In this document: positions 55,952 through 64,000 of the stretch, piece after piece | How the letters are laid out: each line of letters opens with the position of its first letter | How positions within the stretch are numbered: the stretch's first letter is position 1 | Assembly (NCBI GenBank): GCA_026119855.1 | Contig: JAOWBW010000027.1 | Location: 2,892,623 to 2,956,622 of the forward strand | Source: Campanula takesimana | Taxonomy: Eukaryota; Streptophyta; Magnoliopsida; Asterales; Campanulaceae | DNA: 64,000 bases | Reading direction: 5' to 3' | Position numbers and translations under genes: made by a program | Notes under the pieces: model-generated | What the model saw: the letters and a program-made list of their open reading frames with translations, nothing else | What the model was told of the DNA's origin: nothing | The model's database searches: none

Positions 55952-56276
55952 TACTTGTATAATAGTATATCTATTTGTTTTCAAATAATAAGTTACAATG
56001 AATTCATGATACATGTAAAAGTATTACATTATGTAAAGAAATCTGTTACAATTTCGCATGCTAAAGTGTTACATTAACTTGTACAAATAATTATATTCAT
56101 GTATATAAGTTGTTATTTTTAAAATGTTAATTAATTTCAAAAAAATATAAAAAAAATAAAAATAATGAAAAAAAAATATTCTGCAAAAACACTATTACAT
56201 TTCAGTATAACGACAATTACATTTAGTTATTATTTAGTGTCACACGTATTTATAGTTAGTGTTGCGGTTGAAAGAT

Positions 56277-56313
<37 letters not shown>

Positions 56314-56393
56314 AAAACATGTGTTACGTTTACTTATAAACAGTGTTACTTACAAGTAACACAGTTGTTACATTTAGTTATACTATGTAATCC

Positions 56394-56613
56394 CTCTGTC
56401 CCATACTTATTACTACCAAATGGGAGTGTACAAGGGTTAAGAAAATATGTTGGAAAAGTAAGTATTGTGAGTGAGTAGGAGAGAAAAAATAAGTTAGTGG
56501 ATAGTTGTTGTGAGTGCATAGGAGAGAGGAAAGTGAACATTTTGGGTAAGTAGCGATAAGTATGAGATGCCCGAAATGGAAATAAGTAGCGATAAGTATG
56601 AGATGGAGGGAGT
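56394..56613. mobile_element. Stowaway-like MITE
   Basis: The left end CCCTCTGTCCCATACTTATTACTA pairs with the right end TAAGTATGAGATGGAGGGAG. The segment GTAGCGATAAGTATGAGATG occurs twice near the right end. A T homopolymer (56280-56309) lies just upstream. Confidence 0.55.
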
Positions 56614-56831
56614 ATTACTTTTGGCAAACGAAAAAAATTGCCAAAAAATATATAAAAACTACAAAAAATCGATTTTTTTCTGGTTTTTTTTTTTTTTTGG
56701 GGCCATTGGTCGCTGCCGCATGACAGATTTTGAGTGGAGCATGGGTTGGGATCCTATGTTTAGTGGAGAATATTGTATACGAGTCATGGGTTGACCCATC
56801 TCTTCTATGAGACAGATCTAGGTGTTCTCAC

Positions 56832-57722
56832 TAAAGACCAACTCAAATAAAATTTGGACATGTATTTAAGAACAGAGGAGAAAGTAGTTTACAACAACTT
56901 GTAATAACTGCAAAGGGTTTGTGCACAAGCGGCATCTTGAGTAGGTTTAAGTCTCTTTGTCGTAGACAAGGGCGGACTCATATCCAAAATCAAGAGTGTT
57001 CACAAAATACATTAGACAAAAATTAAATACATATTTCTCTTTTTTTATGTTGTTTTGCCAAGGGGGTGGGCTGAAACTGGCAAAGGGAGGTTCACTTAGT
57101 AATAAAAAAATAAAAAATAAAAATTTTTGAACTGTCAACATGAAATTAGGGGGGTTCACTTCCACCCCTAAGACCTTCTTGGGTCCGCCTCTGGTCGTAG
57201 AGATCTTGAGTTCGATACCTTTATTGGCTAGAATTGAATTAGGTGGTTTGAGATTTAAAAAAAAAAAAAACAACAACTTGTAATAACTGGATTATAGTGG
57301 TTAACTGTGGATATAGTCAATAATTACCTATTAATCCAACGCGAGATAACAGCAACTTGTAAATCTTTCTAGACCCGGTAAATATTGTAAACCAACTAAA
57401 ATTAAATCACTTGTAATTTCGTTTCAATTCAACATTGTTTATTAATTTTGCTAAGAAAATCATTGTTTATTAATTAAAATTAGAATTTTTAAGTTATTAA
57501 AACAATTTAGCCACGTTTACCCTGCGTAACATATTTCTACCCGGAAAAAAACGAACGGTTTACAAATTTCTTGCATCCATAAATCTGTTCAAAACTAAAA
57601 AAGAGGGAGAGAGAATTGTTCAAAGATTATAAAAACACGAGTCAATATTATAAAACACGAGAAGATTATTTTGGGACGGAGGAAGTATTTAACATTCTTC
57701 CTATTGTTAGCACTGTACTGAT
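56832..57722. other. upstream region of the tetraspanin gene
   Basis: No gene. A half-Stowaway end (TTTTGGGACGGAGGAAGTA) lies at 57670-57688, close to the start codon. No confident TATA box was chosen, although ATTATAAAACACG occurs twice at 57627-57660. Confidence 0.4.
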
Positions 57723-58710
57723 ATGGCCGAAAATACTATTCCAACTGAAACAGTAACAGTTACCGTTACAGAAGAAGAAGAAAAGAGTGAAACCCCCGCT
57801 CCCCAAAAAGAAGAAAATCCAAAGTCAACAGTCATGGAATTAGCTAAACAATCCCCTTTAAAACTTATCATAATTCTATTAACCATAATTTCATTCATTT
57901 TCTCCCTTCCACTTCTTTTTTCAATCTTTTGGCTATTATACATGCAACATTGTGATTGTGAAGATTTATTGCATTTGCCCAAGCTACAAATCGGAATCGT
58001 TGTTGGTTTGATCCTTCTCTTTTTCGCTACCAACCTCGTCGTTTATTTCAGATCACGCTTACCAATGCTCGGGACAGTTATAGTTATGGTGCCCCTAATG
58101 GCCATGCTCATTGTTGGACTTGCCCTCGTGGGGGCTTACGGGATACAAAGCAGAAAGATACCTGGCTCACCAACATGGCTTAGAACGAAGGTGACTAGTA
58201 ATACTAACTGGAATAATATCAAATCTTGTATTTATGATACGAGAACGTGCCAAGATTTGATAACTAGATCGTTTATGCTCAAAGCTTATGACTTTACAAA
58301 CAATAAACTTACCCCGATAGAGGTAAACTACTTTTCTCTCCTATATATTTTCTGTTTATTAGATTTTTTCATGTGATCAATTTGATTGTATTTTTATGAA
58401 AAACTTATAGTCGGGATGTTGCATACCACCATCGAGTTGTGAAATGGAATATGTGAATGCGACGTATTGGAGAAAGGAAGAAGAAATTGTGGATGGCTCA
58501 AAGGATCCGTATGATATTGACTGTGATTTGTGGAGGAACGATGAAACGGGGTTATGTTACAATTGTCATGCTTGGAAAGAAGGTTTTATACGAACATTAC
58601 GAGGAAAATGGTCGAGACTTGGGAATTTCCTCATCGTAATGACAATCTTGCTTACTGTAGCACATATTGCTTTCTTCGTTGTCACGGTGTGCGAAAATAG
58701 TGCTAGATAG
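57723..58710 (+). CDS. tetraspanin
   Basis: Two exons: 57723-58322 and 58411-58710, joined at GAG|GTAAAC…TTATAG|TCG, giving 299 residues, a usual length for plant tetraspanins. The acidic N-terminal tail (1-45) is longer than in most. TM1 is about 47-72, TM2 89-109, TM3 117-139 and TM4 272-293. The large extracellular loop (140-271) has the plant signature GCC with PP (SGCCIPPSSC at 201-210), and Cys at 169, 176, 203, 204, 210, 238, 249 and 252 for the loop disulfides. LTPIESGCC and CYNCHAW are family landmarks. Tetraspanins organise membrane microdomains at the plasma membrane and in vesicles. The start is the first ATG after the upstream MITE end. The frame is intact, so it is probably functional. 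The subgroup number is not assigned. Confidence 0.92.
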
Positions 58711-59189
58711 GACTTTGAGAGGTTCTCAAACATGTTTGAGATTTATTTCTGTTTGTTATTGTTTTCTTTTTCAAATTCAACATTTTTTTCCTAGTTGTTC
58801 TGTTCTGTTCTCTTTGAATTTTAGTTTGTAATTTTTCAGCTTTTAGTTTGTAAGTTACACTGTTAATACAATCGTTTCAATTTACAAATAGAGAAAGAAG
58901 TTCTCTTTGTTTTCTTCATCTTGTCATTGATGAATGAGATCGTATTAAACCCACTTTATTTGGCAAAGACTTAAAAATGACGTTCATTCATTTAAGACAT
59001 AGTGGTATTCCCTCCGTCCGTCTCCGTCCCATATTAAAATGTCACACACACTTTTCTTTTTGATACATACCAAAACAAATATCATATATCCGAAAATCTG
59101 AAACAGAGGTTTACTAAAGATTCTACATGTTACATTTTGTGGGGGGAAGGATGTGTTTAGGAAAAGCTGGTACGGAAAGAGATCCTATG
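58711..59189. other. tetraspanin 3' flank and intergenic space
   Basis: The 3' untranslated region of the tetraspanin (T-rich, probably to about 58900) is followed by a single Stowaway end (CCCTCCGTCCGTCTCCGTCCC at 59011-59031). The 3' end of the convergent FLX-like gene follows. The two genes are tail to tail, about 480 bp apart. Confidence 0.5.
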
Positions 59190-62100
59190 CTAAAACTCAA
59201 TGCACAAACCCTCATTCACCTCTGCATATGCAAGCCAACCACCCAGAGCAGCTCCAGTATGGCCACCACTTGTCGGCCCGACACCTACACCCATTGGAAT
59301 TGTAGGCCTCCCATAACTACCACCCATATGCATTGGTGGTGGAGGGTACATTGGACCTGGATGCATGTATTGCCCTCCATATGGGTTTGGTGCTGCAGAA
59401 AAACCACAACACTACTATTATCTTAAAGAACAAAAAATAGAAAAGCAAGAAAAACTAGGCAATGATACAAGTGGAGAGCTCTCACCATCTAACATTATCC
59501 AAAAACAATACTCCCTCAGTCTCATTTCAAGTAATAATAATAATAATAAATAAATAAAACGTCATGCATGGGAAATAAGAAATAATACTCCCTCCGTCCC
59601 AAAATGATTTTCGGATTTGCCATTTTTCATTGTCCTAAAAAGTTCTTCTCATTTCTACAATTTAGGCTTTAAATGTTCATAAACACATGGTATTGGTTAG
59701 TGAAACAAGTGTTCCTATCCTTAAAAAGGTTTGAACAGTCAAATGGGAAGATCATTCCGCTTCTTTCTTTGAGTTCTCCATTGGGCCTACAGAGGGAGTA
59801 TATAATATTAAGGTGTTTGCGAGCATGGATAAGTGGAGTAGGGATTATAAATTGGAGTAGGGAGCAAGACAAGTGGGTCCCACATATTAAAAGATATTAC
59901 AGACTTACCATTTTGGGCTTGTGCAATTTGAAGTGGGACACTTAAAATGGATTCTTTTGCAATTTGAAACGGGACGGATGGAGTATGTGTTTAAAAGATC
60001 CTAGGGATAAGCAAGTAGGATTACCGTGTGCTCTCTTTTCAGCATTTAACATCTCTGCATGCAGTTTCTCCACCTCTCTGGCCATACCCACCAGATCCTT
60101 CTCCATTGCTCGCATTTGTTCAACCTTCTCCATGTTCAACCCCTTTTCATACTCGAAAGTAGTTCTTTGCACCCAAAAATGAAAATAAAGTCATTTCACA
60201 CCAATAATAAGGTTTGATGAACAATTACTACATCTGGAGTAACATGTAGAAGCTTATAATGTAAAGGGTGCAGGAACAATGAAAACTGGTGCAGGATGAT
60301 CCTTCATAGAGCATATGACGCATATGACACGCATAACACTATCTTATGTCTCACTAGTTGAACAGAATACTGTTGCGAGGAAATAAAAGCAAACATTTAT
60401 GAGTAGTACTACCTCCCTCCCTCAATGAGTTCGTCCAATTTTATTTTGTGATTACTAATTCCTCCTTCATTGATGATCATCGTTCCAACATACACATGCA
60501 ATCATGATGTTGAGATCAATAAAGGTACTTAATTACTCCCTCCGTTTCAAATAACTGTCGTTTTAGGCCTTTGTTCAGATTTCGCTTTATCTGTCGTTCT
60601 CGGTTTTCTAGGTTCTGCTTGACGAAATTACCCCTGCCTTTATTACTGTAAACTGCGCCACATATTCCCCGTTTCTCACTCTCTCTCTCTCTCTTATTTC
60701 TCTTTTTCAACTTCCTCCCAAAATACTACGCTTCTTCTTCTTCTTCTTCATCTTCATCTTCATCTTCACTCAAGAAAAACCTATCAGTCTAACTTTTCTT
60801 TAGAGCATCGAATAGAAAGATAAAAACTCCATCGCAAATTTGAAAACCTCATAAAAACTCAGAACATTCATTCTCTAGTTTTCCCCTCTCTTTCTCGTTT
60901 GAAGCCCGGACCAATTGTCCGAGCTTTCAAACACCTAAAGATCAGACCAGCTATGGTAAGTTTCAGAATATTTGGTGCGCGGGTAAAGCCAGAGGCCGAG
61001 CCCCAAAGTTAACCAAGCAGGACCAAAAGATTAGAAATCCAAGCAGAACCTAGATCGGTCCTACAAGTTGTTTGTTCAAGCCATTCAAGAGGCACTCAAT
61101 TTTGTTTGACTTTCAGACTTGGTTTGAATTTGTGTTTTTTTTTTTTTTTTTTCTCAATTTTATACCTTCAGTAAGATTGGTATTCGATGAAGAAGAGATG
61201 GGTTTTGTTTTCTCGATTTATTTGAAGATCATTGTTGAATTTTTTTCTCTCTCATTATTTTAATGATAAAAGGCAAATAATTGGAAAGCAATTTGGCTAA
61301 AAGTTTAAAATTTATGATGGGAGACAAAGGGTAAATATGGAAATTTTAGGGAGAGAAAATACTTTCTTGGTAAATGCTATTTGGTCCAAAACAAATAATT
61401 TGAAACGGAGGGAGTATTTATATATATAAATGCTTCTACTAGAAGTACGTAAAAGTCAAGTTTCTTTAATATATCTCAGTGTGAGAAATGGATAGCCATT
61501 TAACGATGGACGAATAAATTAGTGTACTCCATCCAGCCCATACAACGAGTCATATACTCATACTACCAATCTTAGCAACTCCTGAAAAGGGTCCCATTTC
61601 TATATTTAAGCTAAAAACTCATTGCTTCTTAAGATTTATTTCTTCATTTGAAAAATGTATGGTCTTTCTCTTAAGGAGTTATACCTCGCAGTTCGCACCC
61701 ATAAAAATATGTGGGATTACAAAAATTGAATTTCAAATACTCGTATGATTCTTTACCAAAATGAAAAGAGTAGAGTACAAAGCATGGTTCACTCACCGTA
61801 ACCTCTGATGTTCCTTCCTCATGCTATCAAGTTCAGCATGCATTTCCGGGATCTTTTTTACATCAGCACGGGCCTTTTCCAGCTCTTGGCTGATTTGTTG
61901 AATCTGAGCATTCAGTTCTTGCCTAGCCTTTACCAAGCTCCGCGCTTCAATGTGAGCACCTTGCAAGTCTTTCTTGACACCTTCCCCAGCTCTAATGTCG
62001 GCATCCATTTTTGCAATCTTGTCCAACAAAACACGGACCTGAATGTCACTTTCAGTTTGAACGCTTCCGATGTGCGCTCTGAGTCGTTGGATTTCCTGAT

Positions 62101-62317
62101 GTGTGGCTGCGATGTCCTGCCTCAAGGTCACATGAGTAGCTGCCAGTCTATGGTTGTCTTCGGCAAGCCTTTCTATTTCAGCTGCCTGAGCAACCAGTTC
62201 CGGTGGAGGGAGTGGTTCCATGTGGTCGCCCGCAGGGAAAGATCCGTGACGCATCATCCCGGGAGGCTGTGCAGAGCGTCCTCCATAAGCTGGTGGTGTA
62301 TGCCCTCTTCCGGCCAT
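59190..62317 (-). CDS. FLXL4: FLX-like coiled-coil protein
   Basis: Three coding exons on the minus strand: 62317-61797, 60164-60025 and 59392-59190. The junctions are CG|GTGAGT…GCAAAG|AACTAC and CACG|GTAATC…CTGCAG|CACCA, giving 287 residues with one frame throughout. The N-terminus is MAGRGHTPP with a Gly/Pro-rich start. Residues about 40-222 are a long coiled coil (EIERLAEDNHRLAATHVTLR, DKIAKMDADI, EHQRLRTTFEYEKGLN, AREVEKLHAEMLNAEKR), the conserved FLX-family core. The tail is Pro/Gly/Met-rich (PNPYGGQYMHPGP). FLX proteins act with FRIGIDA in FLC activation in Arabidopsis; the -like members are less known. The FLX-like 4 label rests on recalled similarity of the N-terminus and core. An AG right before the ATG suggests a 5' UTR intron. 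Confidence 0.85.
59586..59985. mobile_element. Stowaway-related insertions in FLX-like intron 2
   Basis: The left end ACTCCCTCCGTCCCAAAATGATTTTCGG, an internal end AGAGGGAGTATA (59790-59801) and a right end AACGGGACGGATGGAGTA (59968-59985) suggest two overlapping or nested copies. The boundaries are approximate. Confidence 0.5.
60536..61414. mobile_element. large Stowaway/mariner-like element in FLX-like intron 1
   Basis: 879 bp, ends CTCCCTCCGTTTCAAATAA…ATTTGAAACGGAGGGAG with TA flanks (60534-60535 and 61415-61416). The interior has a CT-rich, CTT-repeat, 5'-leader-like stretch (60660-60955) ending ATGGTAAGTTTCAG, as if the start of a gene had been picked up. No transposase. Confidence 0.7.
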
Positions 62318-63649
62318 CTACCTATTTTTTTCGAAAGTACAAAAAATAAAGTACAAACATGAATCAAGGGACAATACGACCAATGAGATTATAAAAAGAG
62401 AACACCGCCCACTCCATCTCTTTTGGTTGTTCGTAAAACCATATTGTAGGATGGGGTAGAGGAAAAGTTCAAAGATGTGGGAATATTAACGCCCTACTCA
62501 TCCCGTTCTAACCTTCTTAACTAGTATTTGAATTTCTAAATAATTTTTTTATGCTATCGGTCATATATTGCACATCCATCGACCTGAGAACTACAACAAG
62601 TGTACACACACACACACACACAGAGTTATAGAACTCCCTTGACTTATCCAAGTCTCTAAATTAATAACATCCTGGGAACTACAAAACTAGACAATCATTG
62701 ATATATATAAGTAAACTTTTCAATGCTAAAACTACAAATATGTACAGTAATGGTTGTTCATTTCGCTTCTGACCCCAAAACAAAAAACTGTTTGGAACTT
62801 CGGATATCACCCTTCAGGAGAATGGTTAACAGGGAAAAACCGAGTTGAACCATTTAGACTGACGATTTCTGTAACTAAAACAATGTAAAATTTGAATGAA
62901 CCCAATCTACAATAGCCCAGATTATCTAATTTTTTTTTAACATCCCAGGCATAACGTTTACTTAGATAACACGGGAAAAAAAACAAGACGGCTAACGGAT
63001 TAAGTTCAATTGCAGGATGCAGGAAAAATAAAATCGATGAAATTTTAGCATGTACATACCAATTCCAGACCAAGAAAACAGATTGGCAGATTTACATTCT
63101 TAGATACACAGTTACTGCCCTAATAAATAAAAAACTCAAAAGGAGGAGATCAACCATCTATACATTCAACTTAAAGTTGGCACAAAGCATATGCACAGAA
63201 ATCAAACCAAACAAAAGAATAGATTTAAATGGTTGCTACTAAATCGGCTGAAGCGTTAGAGCTCACTCCAACACATTTCTTCCAAATTCACATAAGACTT
63301 GAATCAATAACTTGCATCAAAATGAAGAAAAGAGCCGAACAAGCATAACATATATTTCTGTGTGTGTAGTTTCTTAATTAAATTCAAAATAATTAAATAT
63401 TGATAGACGAGAGAAAGATAACTTCTTAGCATCAAACAAATAAATTCCCATCATTAATTTCACCCCAGAAACCATGACAACCACTACTAAAGATACTATA
63501 GTGTTGTGGCAATCAGAAGTACATTGCATAGATGAGGATATTAGCCATTTAGGGATAAACTTCATCCAACAACTTACGGCTTCCAATGGGATTCAACTAG
63601 CATGGTAAATATTCACCCATAAATCATTATAAAACTACGAATAATACTA
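62318..63649. other. upstream region of the FLX-like gene
   Basis: No coding frame that I trust. The AG at the start codon implies a 5' UTR intron, so a noncoding first exon is likely somewhere here or beyond the window. A CA microsatellite lies at 62612-62631. Confidence 0.4.
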
Positions 63650-63809
63650 GGGGCACAAAAAAGTCACAAAGTCTTGCTCACAAAATCCTAGGTGTAATGA
63701 TTTTATTGGTGTTTTTAAGTAGAGTGTGGCGGGTCCATTATCGATGAAACAAATAAAATATCGCCACCTCATTTTGTGAGCAAGATTTTGTGAGCTTATT
63801 TTGTGCCCC
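63650..63809. mobile_element. MITE, 160 bp, with ~40-bp terminal inverted repeats
   Basis: The ends GGGGCACAAAA and TTTTGTGCCCC extend inward through CTTGCTCACAAAAT / ATTTTGTGAGCAAG. It is flanked by TA on both sides, though the TSD could be a different length. Confidence 0.7.
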
Positions 63810-64000
63810 TAGCATTACTACTCCTACCTTTCCCTAATAACTTCCCTGTTTTGCCATTTACTTTGTCTCATTAAAGAAACCCATAAAGCAATATCACCTA
63901 CAAAATTCTACTGATCGTTCAAAAAGTTTGAAAAGCATTGAAACGTGAAACCCACATTACATTGGAACGATTCTTACTGTTGGCGCTTAGGGTTCAGTTA
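63810..64000. other. intergenic right edge, no feature seen
   Basis: AT-rich with no ORF. The last bases (GGCGCTTAGGGTTCAG) could be part of a leader exon of the minus-strand gene, but this cannot be decided. Confidence 0.3.

Larger units (their letters stand above)
55028..56831. mobile_element. inverted-repeat DNA element, 1.8 kb, with nested MITEs
   Basis: The ends GTGAGAACACC (55028-55038) and GGTGTTCTCAC (56821-56831) extend into a ~45-bp imperfect inverted repeat including GTC.CATAG..GAGA.GGGTCA. The left end can also form its own hairpin CCATGACCCGTC…GACGGGTCATGG. The interior is AT-rich with many GTTAC/GTAAC words and carries at least three smaller MITEs. There is no transposase and no clear TSD. 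Confidence 0.5.

Noticed and set aside
57707..58033. Minus-strand ORF over the tetraspanin first exon
   Set aside because: It is a shadow of the clearly coding plus strand.
61808..62362. 184-codon plus-strand ORF opposite FLX-like exon 1
   Set aside because: It is antisense to a well-supported coiled-coil exon with correct splice sites.
63374..63586. 70-codon minus ORF upstream of the FLX-like gene
   Set aside because: It is AT-rich and short, with no domain or splice context; it is more likely noncoding leader or intron.

Overview
The window reads as nuclear DNA of a flowering plant, most likely a eudicot. It holds Ty1-copia and Ty3-gypsy LTR retrotransposons that use tRNA-iMet and tRNA-Arg primers, an endogenous caulimovirid (plant pararetrovirus), abundant MITEs of Stowaway, Mutator and Harbinger type, and two intron-containing plant genes. 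No species marker was recognised.

Bases 1-39993 form a stack of nested LTR retrotransposons whose order can be read from target-site duplications (TSDs). A minus-strand gypsy element with TGTAAG ends (gypsy-C, 5' LTR at 38390-39993) was entered by a SIRE/Maximus-type copia element (SIRE-A, 1787-36817). SIRE-A then received three insertions. A gypsy element hit its 5' LTR (gypsy-D, 1-1786). A second SIRE-type element entered its integrase region (SIRE-B, 5689-19442). A complete 8.6-kb gypsy-like element without pol entered its 3' LTR (gypsy-E, 28000-36619, TSD GTAGT). SIRE-B itself carries a solo gypsy LTR (15254-16232). Both SIRE elements have gag, pol and an additional downstream ORF that appears to be spliced. 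Both gag genes and all but one pol segment are broken by stops or frameshifts; the exception is the 3' pol segment of SIRE-A, a long open frame with damaged residues.

Bases 39994-46257 hold microsatellites and a decayed endogenous pararetrovirus: a leader with a primer site on the plus strand joined to coat, protease and reverse-transcriptase remnants on the minus strand. A 100-N assembly gap follows at 46258-46357. Then come a gypsy LTR (46358-47583), a piece of an inverted gypsy-C-type LTR (47584-48268), a probable hAT end, a GTTAAC-rich array and a Helitron-like 3' end.

Bases 50100-57700 are intergenic DNA packed with small DNA transposons: a Harbinger-like element, a long inverted repeat, a 1.5-kb Mutator-like element with a perfect 9-bp TSD and a possible captured gene segment, a 1.8-kb inverted-repeat element with nested MITEs, and Stowaways.

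The two host genes are a tetraspanin (57723-58710, plus, two exons) and a FLX-like coiled-coil gene (59190-62317, minus, three coding exons) whose introns hold Stowaway-type insertions.

The least explained signals are: very dense, strand-biased TGCGCA (SIRE-A) or TGCGCCT (SIRE-B) words spread over LTR, coding, spacer and intron sequence; the spliced extra ORF; and a 1.3-kb tandem array of W-box and as-1-like motifs in the gypsy-C leader.
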